A DNA stretch of 64,000 bases from assembly GCA_021018815.1 (NCBI GenBank), contig JAITYX010000002.1, forward strand, positions 9,145,001-9,209,000, written 5' to 3'. Position numbers and translations under genes: made by a program. A model generated the notes under the pieces. It was not told the origin of the DNA and searched no databases. It worked only from the letters and a program-made list of their open reading frames with translations. The stretch's first letter is position 1, and the number at the start of each line of letters is the position of its first letter. The DNA is from Talinum fruticosum. Its lineage: Eukaryota; Streptophyta; Magnoliopsida; Caryophyllales; Talinaceae. Shown piece after piece: positions 11,294 through 23,586 of the stretch.

Positions 11294-14200
11294 ATGAAGA
11301 TACCATTTCTGCTTCCCCTCCTTTTCTCTCTCCTCCTTCCCTCTGCATCATCAGCAGGTTCTCTCTTAAACATCCATCTTACGACACCTCTGCAAAATTT
11401 ACCTGTGAAATTGCACTGACTGGACTTTCTTGCTTGCTGGTGTTGTAATTGCATATACAGGAGCAGGTTCAAAAGGGAGGAAGTTGTTTGTGTTTGGAGA
11501 TTCATATGCTGATACTGGCAACTGGAAAAAGGCAGTGGCCAGTTCATGGAAGCCACCCTACGGCATCACCTTCCCCGGAAAACCGACTGGCCGCTTCTCC
11601 GATGGCCGGGTTCTCCCCGATTACATTGGTATTATACAGCTTACCTTGCCTGTATACTCTCTACATGGTCTCTTTTTTCTTGTTTCTATTTTGCTTCCTA
11701 CTTTTGCCTCATGCTTATATTGCTACGATCACCCATGTCCATGAATTCTGCATGTAGAAGAAGTGAAGAACCTAGTTTTGATTTTGAATTCCTGATTTGA
11801 AGCACTAAAGAAATTGTAATTATGGTGTTGTTTTGTTGTCCCACTTTGATGGGCGTAATTGTCTGTTGTTTTGACTTTTGACTTCCACCTCTGCAAGCTT
11901 TCTTCTTTTACCTTTTTTTTTTTATAATAATTTTGTGTCACTTTGGTCACAACTGTAGGTCTAAATTATGATCTTATGAGGGATATGATGCCATTTAAAA
12001 ATTCATTATTTTCCCCACTAAAGTTGTAGGAATTCAATCTAAAGCGTTTGCTTGTTTGCTCCATTTGCAAACTTTATACAATCTTCAACAAAATGCACTC
12101 AAATTTTGTGTTTGTTTTGTTTTAAGTGAAGGCGGAATGTAGGGGAAGGAATGCAGTTTTCCTCGGTTTCTGTTTTGTGTCATATATTTATTTTTTTGGT
12201 TGTTTATTGGCATAAATAAATGGACTCTTTATCCGAGAAAATTAATGATAGGTTAAAATTTGCAAAATATATGTTTTTATTACTGAACTAGTTTTTTGTA
12301 AGTCATTTGAAAGCATTCAAATCTACTATTAGAATCCACAACTTACAGGTTGTAGTCAATTTTTAACCTTTTTCTCCTTTTCGTGTTGTGGGACCTAGGA
12401 ATAAAAACCGGCAGTAGGCTGATAAGTTGTGGTCCTTAAAGAGAGATTTGAATGGTTTTATATGACTAATGATAGATTTGAACAAAAAATTGATTAAATG
12501 ATGAAAGTGAATATTTTAGAAACTTTAAGGCTCTATTTGATTAGAAGAAAATAGGTTGAAAAGAAAATTTAAATGGAAAAAAGTAATGAGGAAAAAAAGT
12601 TGAGGGAAAATTAATTTTTTCTTATGTTTGGTTCAAGGAAAAATAGAGTGAGAAAAAGTATAATCATTTTCCAACTTCTTACCCATCACTACATTGTCAT
12701 GGAGAGGAGAGAGAAAATACTCAATAAAATTGATTAATTGAGAGGAGAGAGAAAATTCTTAATGACCTTTCTTAATATAATTCTCTCTCTTTTCTCCATT
12801 TCTCTCTCTTTGTGAATTTTTTCTTCCATTTTCCTCTCAATTTTGGAAGGAAATGAACTTTTTTCTCCTTTTTCTTCAATTCAAACAAGGGAAAGAAATT
12901 CATTTTCCACATTTTTTTCTTTCTTTTTAATTTTCTTAGAATCAAATAGAGCCTAAGAGAACTTTAATTTAAAAACTCGTTACAAGGTTGATTTAGGTTT
13001 TGAATTTATGTTCCCTGTTTGCTTGGTTTGGAACAGGTGCAGACCTCCTATTTGCACATAAGATCACCAATACCATACGAGCGAGAGGAACTCGGGATCC
13101 GAGAAACCGCGATCCGGTATCAACTTTGCATATGGAGGGACAGGAGTATTCGACACGGCTGTGCATCGGCCAAACATGATTTGTCGGATAAATTTCTTGA
13201 GGGATATCATATCATCGGATAAAATCTACACCAAAAATGACCTTGTCTCTTCTATTGCCCTTGTCTCTATTGCTGGCAATGACTATGTTAAGTTCCTCAA
13301 GAATGGGTATCCCGAATTGGTATTTTTCTCACCTACTTTTCTTCTTCGATTTCTGTTGTTTGGAGAGACTTTGTAGAATGAAAATGATCGCCCCCTTATG
13401 GATCCGGTTATCTATAGGTCATGTGTCCATTAGACTTGTTTGGTTTGCGTGTCCCCTCCCCTCCAGGTGTATGGAAACTCGTGCCTAATGAACCGACCTA
13501 TCTTTATGTCTAGATAAGAGGTCGCACTTACCATTACGATAATGATATCCTTAAAATAAATAATTGAATATGTACGATGTTCAAGTGTACGTATATCATG
13601 TCCGTATAAGAGAGTTAAATGTTTGACAGTCATGTATGCTTTAGATGAAAATGAAGAGTTGTAATAATAAGATTTGAAACCGATGATGTAAGTGATTCTA
13701 ATATGACAGAGCTTGAAACAGTTCACAAGGACAGGTTATCCGCCAGGTTGTGGTGGATCCGAAGCGCATTCACAACTTAGGGGTGGCAAAGGTGGTAGTT
13801 ACATCACCGGCGCCCTTTGGGTGTTTACCGGTGATGACATTCCGATCCGGGTACAAGAACTGCTCCAAAAGCCTCAACAATGACACTACTTTCCATAACC
13901 ACCTCTTACGAAGAACTTTGGATATGTTGAACACTCGATTTAATAAGCCTCGTTTTCTTCATGCTTGATCTCTATGGAGCCTTTCTATCGGTTTTGCAAA
14001 GACACCCAACTCAACAAGGTATTACGTTATTTTCCTTATTTTATTTGTTATTTATTATTGCATACTATCAGCAACTAAGTACGCGAAACCTAACCCGAAC
14101 CCTTTTTTAAAATAAAGAAAGGATATCGACTTTGTTACCCAATTTGGGCCTTTAAGTGGGCTTGTGATTTGTGTGGAAAACGTGCTTTGATAACACTATC

Positions 14201-14804
14201 AAAAAGGGCTTAAATGAGGGCAGTGGGTATCAAATGGGTGGGCTCAAAACTTAGAACTAGGGCTCTCTACTGAGTGCTCTTTGGTCTGAACCGACAGGCT
14301 CGTTATAGTGGGTGACTTTTGTTTGAATTACAACTGGACTGAAAAACAAAACTCATCTTGTTGACCAACCTAAAACAAACCCAATTTGATGTGGTAAGCC
14401 AATGGGATGTTGACCAAGCAGCTGTATACTCCAACACGGGGTCCTAGTCTAGTGATTAGATCGAAATTTAGATATCGACAATCTTAATGAGCAAATAAAA
14501 ATATTTTTGACTATCCTAACTAAAATCAATTAAATTTGGACCTGATATAAATGACCCATTTATCAGAGTTAAGTACACTACTGACTAAACAGGAAACCCA
14601 GGGGGCTACAACCTGTTGATGCCGTGTTGCCGAGGCGTCACCCGCGATTACGAATGCGGGAGCAGAGAGGGGGATGTAGCTAAGTACACAGTGTGCAAAG
14701 ATCCCAAGCTAGCCTTCTTCTGGGATGGTGGCCACCCTGCACAGAATGGTTGGTACCAAGTTTTCCAGGCCCTTCGCCCTCAGCTGACAGTGCTCTTATC
14801 ATAG
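11294..14804 (+). pseudogene. GDSL esterase pseudogene (copy 2)
   Basis: Exon equivalents: 11294-11357, 11461-11628, 13043-13319, 13747-14018 and 14593-14804. Exons 1, 2 and 5 read well, with the signal peptide and FVFGDSYADTGN intact. Compared with copy 1, exon 3 has an extra A at its first base (13043) and an extra G near 13082-13084, and exon 4 an extra C at about 13950-13951. The last leads quickly to a stop. The insertions are not in homopolymers. The C-terminal block reads DGGHP where copy 1 has DGVHP; the catalytic Asp and His remain. Homology starts inside the 5' UTR, so copy 1's TATA region is absent and retroelement DNA lies directly upstream. It is probably a non-functional duplicate. 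Confidence 0.8.
12529..12953. mobile_element. PIF/Harbinger (Tourist-like) MITE in intron of GDSL copy 2
   Basis: A 425-bp element begins GGCTCTATTTGATT and ends AATCAAATAGAGCC, with near-matching inverted repeats of about 24 bp. It is flanked by direct TAA repeats (12526-12528 and 12954-12956). GDSL copy 1 has the uninterrupted site with a single TAA near 6000, which confirms insertion after the duplication. No coding capacity. Confidence 0.85.
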
Positions 14805-14893
14805 AACTTTTTATTTCTTTTTATTCTTTCAAATTTCAGCCAATGCTACATTTATAAGAAAATTAAATTTTACATGTCTGTTTATCGTAATTT

Positions 14894-15243
14894 AACTCAT
14901 TAATTTTGAGGATTATTACGAATTCGAGACACAAGAATATAGTGGTAAAATGTATACTTTACATTCTGTTTATATTTTTCATCACATTGTATCAATAATA
15001 CATAAAATTTGAGAGATCAAGACCTCATCCTCTAGTTTCCGTCTTTCTAAGAACCCTTCTTGACCCTAGTTGGCCCTTTATATCAAAAGTTCCATTCGAT
15101 TTTAATCTTTCTACATTGAACTTTATACAACTTTTTCATTGGTAATCTGCAAACCAAATAAAAAAATATATGTCACAGAGACCTCAACAACAAAAGGGAA
15201 AACCAGCACCAAACAAACTATTTGCTAACTAACAAAACACAAA
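14894..15243 (+). repeat. Direct repeat of GDSL 3' flank, unit 1
   Basis: About 350 bp beginning AACTCATTAATTTTGAGG is repeated at 15300-15648 with moderate divergence. Shared landmarks include the segments around ATCACATTGTAT, GACCTCATCC and AAGGGAAAACCA. Confidence 0.75.
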
Positions 15244-15299
15244 TGACTAAACAATGCGCCATTACGTACCATATGTATCCTATAGTAGTATAAATATAT

Positions 15300-15648
15300 A
15301 ACTCATTAATTTTGAGGACTAATTACGAATTTGAGAGACAAAGATATAGTGATAAAATATATGCTTAATATTCAGTTTATATTTTCATCACATTGTATTA
15401 CAACACCTAAAATATGAGAGATTGAGACCTCATCCCTAGTTTATGTCTTTCTAAGAACTCTTTTTGACCCTAGTTAGCCCTTTATGTCAAAAGTTCGATT
15501 GAATTTTAATATGTTTACACTGAATTATCTACAACTTTGTTTCATTGGTAATATGTAAAACGGATAAGAAAATATATGTCATGGAGGCATAGTGATAAAA
15601 GGGAAAACCAACACTAAACAAATTATCTGCTGGCTAACAAAATACAAT
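15300..15648 (+). repeat. Direct repeat of GDSL 3' flank, unit 2
   Basis: Second unit of the ~350-bp tandem repeat. Divergence from unit 1 appears larger than between the two GDSL copies, suggesting an older event. Confidence 0.75.
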
Positions 15649-17443
15649 CTATCATTACGTAGACTCTGCTTACTATCGTATTGTAAAGGTAAATACCAAA
15701 ACTAATCACGGGTATTCTTAATCCTAATCCCTTTATTAGGGTAAGTGAAGGAGATTATTATTTTTTTCTAGGGTAGTTGGAGGATGTAGACTGATACATA
15801 TAAAGTCCTATGAAGGCTAAGGGCAGTACACACAAAATAATTGTACCAGAAATGAAGTACTCCAAGCTTTTTCCTTGTACTACATGGTATTAGGAGAAGT
15901 TGGTCCAACTAAATTCATAGCCCTTTTTTTTCTCTCTCTGACAAACAAATCCAAAGCTGCTGGTGTCACTCGTGTTTTCTTCATCAGTGCATGTCTACTT
16001 GATCTTCCAACCACTTTCTCTTCCTTCCTTTTCTTCGACCTGCTATGAAACATAAAGATTGATATAGACAAGATTGAATGTAAGATCTTAATAATAATTT
16101 TCGAAATTTTACCAGCTATATTAGCCGACACTTGCAATAATTTGTAAACTAGAACATACACAATTCCATATGCCTGTTTTTCATCTCTTTTCTACCATAA
16201 AAAAACCTTTGTGTCGTAAAACTGGCTGAAATTTTGATTTTAAATTTGGTTGATTTCAGAATGTTAAGCAAGCCCCGAATAATAAAAAGAAAAAGAGAAG
16301 AAGCCATATTTTCCCAAATTCATAAACGATCCATGTGCAATAATTGAGCTTTTGCTTATCCTTCAAAACAATACTCCACAATAATAATTGTAACTTTTGC
16401 AAAGAACGTCCAAATCTCTCTATGAATTTGATGCAAACCAGATGTCCACTAAGAAAAAGATAACATTCCGTAATTCTTTAAAATAAGTTATTCATATAAA
16501 ATTTATTTAAATATCGTCTTATTAAATAAATTTGATAAAAAAGATAAGTATATAAATATGACTCTAAGTTATATATGATAGAGACTCCGATAATTTTTTT
16601 TTCCCATATCTGAATTTTTTTAACAATGTTGCGATGTTTTGTTTTAAGAACAAATACACTACTTAATGATCGTATGTGTATAACTTAGTGCAACTAGTAC
16701 ACAAAGAAAGTCTTGTTTTACCCCCCTTTTTTATCCTTATTTTCCTTTTCCTTTTGAGGCTACATTTCAAATTTTTACATAGGAATAATTTTCTTTTTAA
16801 AAAATCCTTATGGAATATATAGACATGCATGATATATTTCAATATCCTTATGGAATATACAGACATTAAACTAATACTATATATCTAACTCGTGTTCATA
16901 ATTAATAATTTTTCTTATTTTAGTTATAAATGGATGTCGTTATTATAAAGGTGACTAAAAATATAGATTATTTTTAAGGGTCAATTATTCACTATTAAAA
17001 TGTACAATTTTTCAAAAATATCTAAATTTAAGAGTGATTTTCACACATATTATGATATCATTTAAATTTTATATTAGAGAAATAAATTCTCTTTTAAATA
17101 TAAAAATTAATTTTTTGACTTTAAAATCTAATCTATTTTTAAAAAATTGACCAAGTTTCCCTCTATTTTTTAATTAAAAAGTAAAATGACCAGGGCCTGA
17201 ACAAGCCGTGGAGCATGCAGTTCTTACTTTAAAAAAATGAATAATAATAAAAGTCAGAGCAGCAAAAATAAGGAATTTTTTTATAAGAAAAAGAAAGGAA
17301 AAACAGAAAAATCAAATATTTCCAGAAGATATTGCCGGACTGAGAAAATGATGACGCGCGCTTATACGTTACGCGAAGATGGATGGGGATGGGGTCAACC
17401 TTGACAACGCCCTCTCTCTCTCTCTCTCTCCTCTCTCTAGATT
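15649..17443. other. Spacer upstream of CCH
   Basis: Apart from the doubtful exon-like segment on the minus strand near 15880-16035, I see no gene. The sequence is AT-rich. A (CT)n tract at about 17411-17438 lies just before the CCH TATA box. Confidence 0.5.
15880..16035 (-). other. Possible orphan terminal exon, basic peptide
   Basis: On the minus strand an acceptor-like sequence (TTTCATAGCAG) precedes about 51 open codons that are strongly basic (start SKKRKEEKVV, middle KKTRVTPAALDLF, end LVGPTSPNTM) and end at a stop. GC content and codon use look more exon-like than the surroundings. I recognize no family and see no matching upstream exons, so it could be a gene fragment or chance. Confidence 0.25.
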
Positions 17444-17450
17444 ATATATA
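17444..17450 (+). promoter_or_regulatory. TATA box of CCH
   Basis: A TATATA core lies about 130 bp upstream of the CCH ATG, directly after the CT microsatellite typical of plant core promoters and leaders. Confidence 0.5.
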
Positions 17451-17578
17451 GTCTAGACCTTCGCCTTCCTTGAGCACCAACTCAACGGGGGCAGAAACAT
17501 TGTTCTTCTTCATTTTGGCCCTGTTGTTGACTTCTTTTAATTCCACGCCGAATCTTAATTAACGAAATCTTGTCGGCC

Positions 17579-20132
17579 ATGTCTCAGGTAACCCTCTAAT
17601 TTCTTCCTTCCTTTGCCCATGATTAATTCGAAGAATTCTTGCTGTTTAATTCGTTTGTTTCATTTATGATATGATGTTTTGGGGTTCTGTTGTGATTGTT
17701 TCTTGTGGGTTATTTAGCCGTTGATTGTTGGAGATTTTTGGGTAATTTTTGACTGCCCAGGAATCGATTTTTTTTATTTTTTATTTTTTTGTGGCTAAGA
17801 GCCCCAGAAACCAGAATTGATTATTGGGTTTTCAGAATTTGGGTTTGATTAGGGTTCTGTATGTGGTTTGATTGCTTTTTAGCTGTTGGAGTGATTATTC
17901 TCGTGGGTTGTTAAGTATGCTTGTTTCTGGGGTTCCCAGACTTTTCCTGATGTCCTCAAGGATCTCATTGAATTTCCTGCAAGTTCAGAGATCCCGGTGG
18001 ATTTCTTAATTCCTTTTTTAAAAACATCATGCTATAAATTTGCATCCCGTTTTGTCTTCCTTGTAATATGAGAATACCCCTTTCCTTAATCCCCAAGTAT
18101 AATAGCTGAAATTGTGGTTGACAGATCCCTATGACATTCTTCAATTTACTTGGATAGTTCCACAGCTAAAAGCAATAGTTGGGCCTATTATTTGCAAGGA
18201 ATAGTTGAATAATCTAACAACAATTTGTTTGAATCTTCCATTAGTTAGTCATTACCGTATCTGAAATGATGTATGTAGCCGCTGGTAGCTTTAGTTCTAA
18301 TTCATTGTTTAACGGTTACATCCAACCCTCCCCTTAAACCTTCAACTTCTCGTTGCTTGAACATCTTATCTAAATTTGTATTTTTGATTGCAGACTGTTG
18401 TTCTCAAGGTTGGGATGTCATGCCAAGGCTGCGTAGGAGCAGTGAAGCGAGTCTTGGGGAAAATGGAAGGTTTGTTTCCTTCATTCAGTTTGTTTGCTAT
18501 GCCATTCTTTCTTTTGATGATGTTTTTGCCCCATCCTGGTTCCCTGCCCATTGCTATAATCTATTAGTTGGGGATGAGGATAGTGTAAGTAAGAGATAGG
18601 AGACATTGAAGGATCAAAGGTCTTACTTAACTGGCCGTAGAGTGCTTATTTATAATGATGTGTTTTGCATGTCTTTGATTGCTGTTTTCATGTAAATATA
18701 AAATAGAAGACCTCTCCACAGTTCCATTTTAGGGATGAAGTTCGTGCATATCTGGCTCCCACATCTTCCCACTTGACAGCATTTTCTGGGCAATGGTTTG
18801 GTTTGCATCCGGGTTGGATTGTCCCTAGTTTGATGCTTTATTTGTGGTGAAGATATGTCAAAATGTCCATGTCAACTGTGTTCAGTTGCCCACTAGCCTC
18901 AGTCTCATAATGGTAACTCGAATATCCTTGCGGTAGCATTGGTTGATTGTGTTTGTAACACAAGGACTTGAATCATCCTTTTAATGGGAAATTAGTTCTG
19001 CTATAGCTAATCAATATGTTGTAGAAGTGGTATGTAGAATTTCGATTGTGCTCTCCTTTACCTCCTTTATTTCCCCTTTTGTGTGCAATATATATTCTTA
19101 CTGAGACATCCTAGTATATAATTGGTAGTACTACTCTTTTGTGATTGAAAGAGAATTTACTCCTAGTGAAACCCTGTGATGTCTCTGTTGTACTACAATT
19201 TTAACAACCATCAATCATGGAAGAGGAAATGAAACTGTGTAACCTAACCCCATGACTTTGAATGCTCCGCACTAATTCAATAAAAAGAGGCGATTGGGTC
19301 ACTCTGAATCTGTTTGGGTCCAGTTACGCCCATTTAAAAGGGGATATAAAAATTTGCGGACTGGATTTTGAGCTGTATTATCGGTCAAAATGTAGGTATT
19401 TCTGAGTCCCTTGTTTGCTTTATGACGTAAAAAGGATTCTGTCACCAGTGACCTTTTCTTTCGATGTCAAATGTTAAAAGAAAAAAAAAAACATTCCTTT
19501 CACTCTCCAACTCATATTTTTCCTTTTGGGACACATTCTCAGGAAGCTACAGAGCCATGACTCTTCTCAAGCATTGAATTAGCTGTGCACTTGTTCTCCT
19601 GTGAAGCTTTAATTTGTGATGGTTGATGTTAAGAAGGAAATATTCCAACTTGTATCTTTAATTTTTCAGCAATGTCTCATTAATTTCTGTGTTGTATGGA
19701 AGAAAAGAAGAGGGGGTTGGAGGGTGTTGACCTCTTGCTTTTGATTCTTGACATAATCCTATCCTATTCTATTTTCAATTAATGCAAGGGGGACAGAGAA
19801 ATGCATCAACAAAATTCTTAAGCGTTGCGCTGTTGTCTTACACTAAATATATCACAGCCTTATTAAATTTGTACTTGATATTCTTATTGACATTTGCTGC
19901 GGATATTTCAGGAGTTGAATCATACGACATCAATATAGAGGAGCAGAAAGTGACAGTGAAGGGAAATGTACAGCCTGAAGCTGTGTTCCAGACAGTCTCA
20001 AAAACCGGAAAGAAGACTTCATTTTGGGAAGAGGCAGCGGCCCCAGCTGAAACCGAGACTAAACCATCAGAAACTGAAACCAAGCCAGCAGAAGGTGAAA
20101 GCAAGACAGAAGAAGCTGTAGCTGCTGCTTGA
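17579..20132 (+). CDS. CCH: Copper chaperone CCH / ATX1-like
   Basis: Small soluble heavy-metal-associated (HMA) protein that binds Cu(I) and hands it to copper-transporting P-type ATPases. Three exons: 17579-17587 (MSQ only), 18394-18469 and 19912-20132, 306 nt in total (101 residues). The HMA fold starts [17 protein letters not shown], with the copper-binding MxCxxC motif (MSCQGC). It continues through VESYDIN and QKVTVKGNV and ends with the TGKKTSFW lysine-rich segment. The plant-specific CCH tail follows: about 30 residues of E/T/P/K/A repeats, as in Arabidopsis CCH but shorter. The tail distinguishes it from the short ATX1 form. The tiny first exon and two long introns are usual for this family. 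All splice sites are GT-AG and in phase, and nothing is broken. Confidence 0.93.
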
Positions 20133-21262
20133 TAATACTCACATCCACAGCTTTACTGAAGAAAGCCCTTCTTTTTATGATGAAACTCAGGTTTAACTAT
20201 ATACTGTAACATTTCAGCAACTTTTTACTAGATCTGTAAGCAATCACCTCAATTGTGGCTTGTTTGTGCTGGTATATTCCGCGAATAAGTGTGTACGTTA
20301 TTGCCAGTGAATTTATGCAGCAGTAATTCTGTTCCATTGACAAAATTCTTGCCTATCATACATTATGTTTGTTACAATATCATTGTATTTCGCTTTGGGG
20401 TGTTTTATATGCTTGCCAGAAGCAAAAGTGGTGGCTAGGCTAAATTTTTCGGTAATTGTTCTGTAGGTTTGTCAGAAATGCTTTCACAGGTTAACGAAAT
20501 TGACCCAATTATAATAGGACAACTTTGTTGGGTTGGAAGGGCCACGAGTTTCTTGTGTTTTTATGTTGGGTTGGGGGTTAGCCCAGGCCCATATTTGCAT
20601 ATTACAATCAACGACATGATTGAAGCAAAAATTAAAGCAAAGTACTATATATATGGTAACTTGAGTCTATTGAGTCGGGTTCACAACATTATTGTAATAT
20701 GAAAGTTATGACTTTTTGCACCTCTTTGTGATGGATATGGTCAAAGATTTCAATGAGAATATAGGCGAAGGTTATAGGCAGTTGAATTTCCATCTCTATT
20801 AGCAAATGACCATGAACAAAATTCAAAAGAATCAGAATTATCTTAACATCCCAAACATTCAAAGAGGTTGACACGAGTTAGAAGAGAAATATTATATCTC
20901 AGACATAATTCTGAACATTTCAAACATTTAAAGAGGTTCAATTGAACACAAGACAGTATACAACATGGATCCCAAACATTTTGGTGAAAATTAGACGACA
21001 TTACACTAGTGAGCTCTACTCGACATCATGCTCACTTGTTACACAACAACATCAACATTTCATACCTCCTACTGCTCAATATTAAGGGGTTCAACACAAC
21101 ACAGCTCGCAACTGATCCACGACGACCTTCAATTCACAGCCGAATTAGTTGTCTTTCCAACTACATTCCGCAATTTTTATGTACAAATATAACAGCTAGT
21201 TAGCATCGTCAGGTAAAATAACGATACAACATTTATGGAATATCAATTGAGTTCACTAACAT
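20133..21262. other. Spacer between convergent CCH and HPt genes
   Basis: Holds the presumed 3' UTRs of CCH (+) and the HPt gene (-). Two short similar stretches (around 20850-20880 and 20920-20945, both with AAAGAGGTT) are visible; nothing else is recognized. Confidence 0.4.
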
Positions 21263-23586
21263 CTAAAAAAAAATAGATAAGAGGTTACCGATCATGACCT
21301 GAACAATTGCATCGAGCCTGGCATGAACCTTTCCAAACTCGTCCTTGATTTCATTCACGGCTTTGGTGCACCTATATAAGACCAAATATATGAGGTAGTA
21401 GGATTAGACATTAAAATTGGAATGGGAGGAGCCATATAAATAAATATTCCATCCATTTTAAAATATATGTCATTTTAATTATTTTTTTATTTCATAATAT
21501 ATGTCCCTTTATAATTTTAATGATATATTAATGACTAATTTACTAATTTTATTCTTATTAATTACTCTTTTTTTCATTTTTTAAAATTAATTTTCTCTCA
21601 TTTTCAATGAAATTTTGGAGACAACATAGTTTTTTAATGTAAATTTTATATTTCTTTAATATTTTCTCATCACCTTACAACGACAAAGTACTTTGAAACC
21701 GAGGAGTATAATATAAGAGAGAGATTCTTACTCTTCTTGGCTCTTGTTTTGAGCGGCCTGGCGGAGAGTAGCACATGCACCAGCAATGCGACACATACCA
21801 ATGCTGCACAAGATAAATTCAATTAAAACTTCTCCTCAATTCTTCGCATATATTATCATATGAGACATTATATTTATTAAGAGACCCTAAGTTTATTCAC
21901 GCCTATAACGTGTGTCGCTCCTCTCTTTTCACACCCAAAAATCACAAAAAAAAATCGACTCTGCCCCTCTTTATCCTTTTTTGGAATTATTGATTAATCG
22001 GTGAGATCCAAGACTAGATTAGATAAATAAGTCGTTAGCATAGGGTCTATGATAGGTTAACGTTGAGTCTAGTTGACTTGGATTAGGCTTTTCTCGGCAA
22101 TTTTGGTTAGGTAATTAGGTGAGGATCGACTTTGCCGAGTTCACTAGGTGTAATTGAAAATGAATAGGAAAAGAATACCATGAGGTGCTTCCTCTGAGTT
22201 TGATGGCAAGTTGATCCACAGCATTGAAATTGACTGTTGTTTCCTCCCTGAGATCAATATTGGCGAAAAAAGAAAAAAAGATTAGGGTACAAATTATGAA
22301 TAATGATGTTAAATATATAGAATAAATTGATACAGAATAAAAATGAATTTAAATGTATACAGAAGCTTGGTGAGGTCTCTAATGGAGTTGCGGGTGTCAT
22401 TGATGAAGGTGGGGAGTAAGTTGGCAAAGAAGTATGGCCCATTCACTTCCTTCAGCTGCTCAGACATCCTGAAATATTTGTCCACCAGACCCTGTAACAC
22501 CATATAAACTCAATCCTAATTCATAATTTAGGCACTAATTACTCTCTAAATCACATCATTAATCCATCTCCTAATAATCTATAACCTTTATTTACTAGAA
22601 GGGATAATCTGCAGATGATTCGGTATGTCTATATTCAGTGCACGTGTAAGAGAGTAACGAGTCTAAAACAAATCTTTATTTTAAACATTGTCTTTTTATG
22701 AAAACATATCCCGACAAAAATGAATAAAAAACTAATGGAGAAAACGGTATTAGAATTGTACATGACGCACATGTCTAACGTAAACACATGTAATTTAAGA
22801 GCATATCTTTCGAGCGAAAGTGCAACCCGCCAAAACACAAGATATGAAAATATTTGATAAAAAGGTAAGCAAACCTACATTTAATATGTTTCGGAAGTTC
22901 AATTAATACTTCACCAAAAGTCTGATCTCGGAGTAATTACATGTCGCATTTTTTTCTCCTATTAATCCACATATTAATTGTTTACATACAAATAAAAATC
23001 TTCTTACAAAAATTCTGAAAGCTATTTAAAATACATGGAAAAAATTGCTAGAAAAATGCAAGCTGTAAACAACCTTACTATATAAAATTTGCCCAAAAAT
23101 CAAGATCAAGATCAAGATCTTAGTGATGGTCCTTTTATTTAGATTTAAATAATTAAATGCTTGTGCAGTGCTAGATCTAAAATAAACCTTTCTAATCAAC
23201 AATATAGATCTAAAATCTTACGGAAAAAAGTGTATATTTTAGATTGTTTGAGGTTCATTCGGTATATTCATTAACTTTTACGGGGTACTTGTACTAAAAT
23301 TTCAAATATTTTTAGACATGATATATTAATTTTTAGCGGTTTAATCACTTTTACATACAAAGTTATATCTGCTTTCGCTATGATTCTACTCAATTTTATT
23401 CTTTGTTTTTCATATAAAAAGCACATCGTCATCAATAACATTTTAATTTATTCATATAATATAAGAAATATATATTTAAAAATGAGAGAGAAAATTAGGG
23501 TAGGAAGTGTATACTTCTTGTTCGAGGTCACTGATGATAGCCTCCATAGTCTGAACGAGAGCTTCCTTTGAGGTGGAGGCCGCCAT
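21263..23586 (-). CDS. Pseudo histidine-phosphotransfer protein (AHP-like, His replaced by Ile)
   Basis: Plant HPt proteins relay phosphate between sensor histidine kinases and response regulators in cytokinin signalling; pseudo-HPts lack the acceptor histidine and usually inhibit the pathway. Five minus-strand exons: 23586-23515, 22491-22361, 22247-22179, 21803-21732 and 21371-21263 (stop TAG 21265-21263), all GT-AG with consistent phases, giving 150 residues, the normal HPt length. Helical features follow the family: an N-terminal helix (SDLEQEG), then LVDKYFRMSEQL, FFANLLPTFINDT and IRDLTKLL. The core normally reading VHQLKGSS reads AIKLRGST, so Ile sits where the phosphorylated His should be, followed by a SCIGMCRIAGAC segment aligned to the usual SSIGAQRVKNAC. 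The 3' end, after IVQ, reads into a hydrophobic tail at a possible retained splice site, so the last ~11 residues are less sure. A Stowaway-like MITE sits in intron 4. Confidence 0.75.
21447..21706. mobile_element. Stowaway-like (Tc1/mariner) MITE in HPt intron 4
   Basis: About 260 bp, with ends resembling the common plant Stowaway terminus: left TTCCATCCATTTTAAAATA, and right, reverse complemented, CTCCTCGGTTTCAAAGTAC. It is flanked by TA dinucleotides, the expected target-site duplication. No coding capacity. Confidence 0.65.

Larger units (their letters stand above)
11200..14998 (+). repeat. Segmental duplication, unit B (GDSL copy 2)
   Basis: Tandem partner of 3924-8066, in the same orientation and separated by about 3.1 kb of retroelement-bearing DNA. 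All introns are retained, so it arose by DNA duplication and not by retroposition. Confidence 0.9.
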
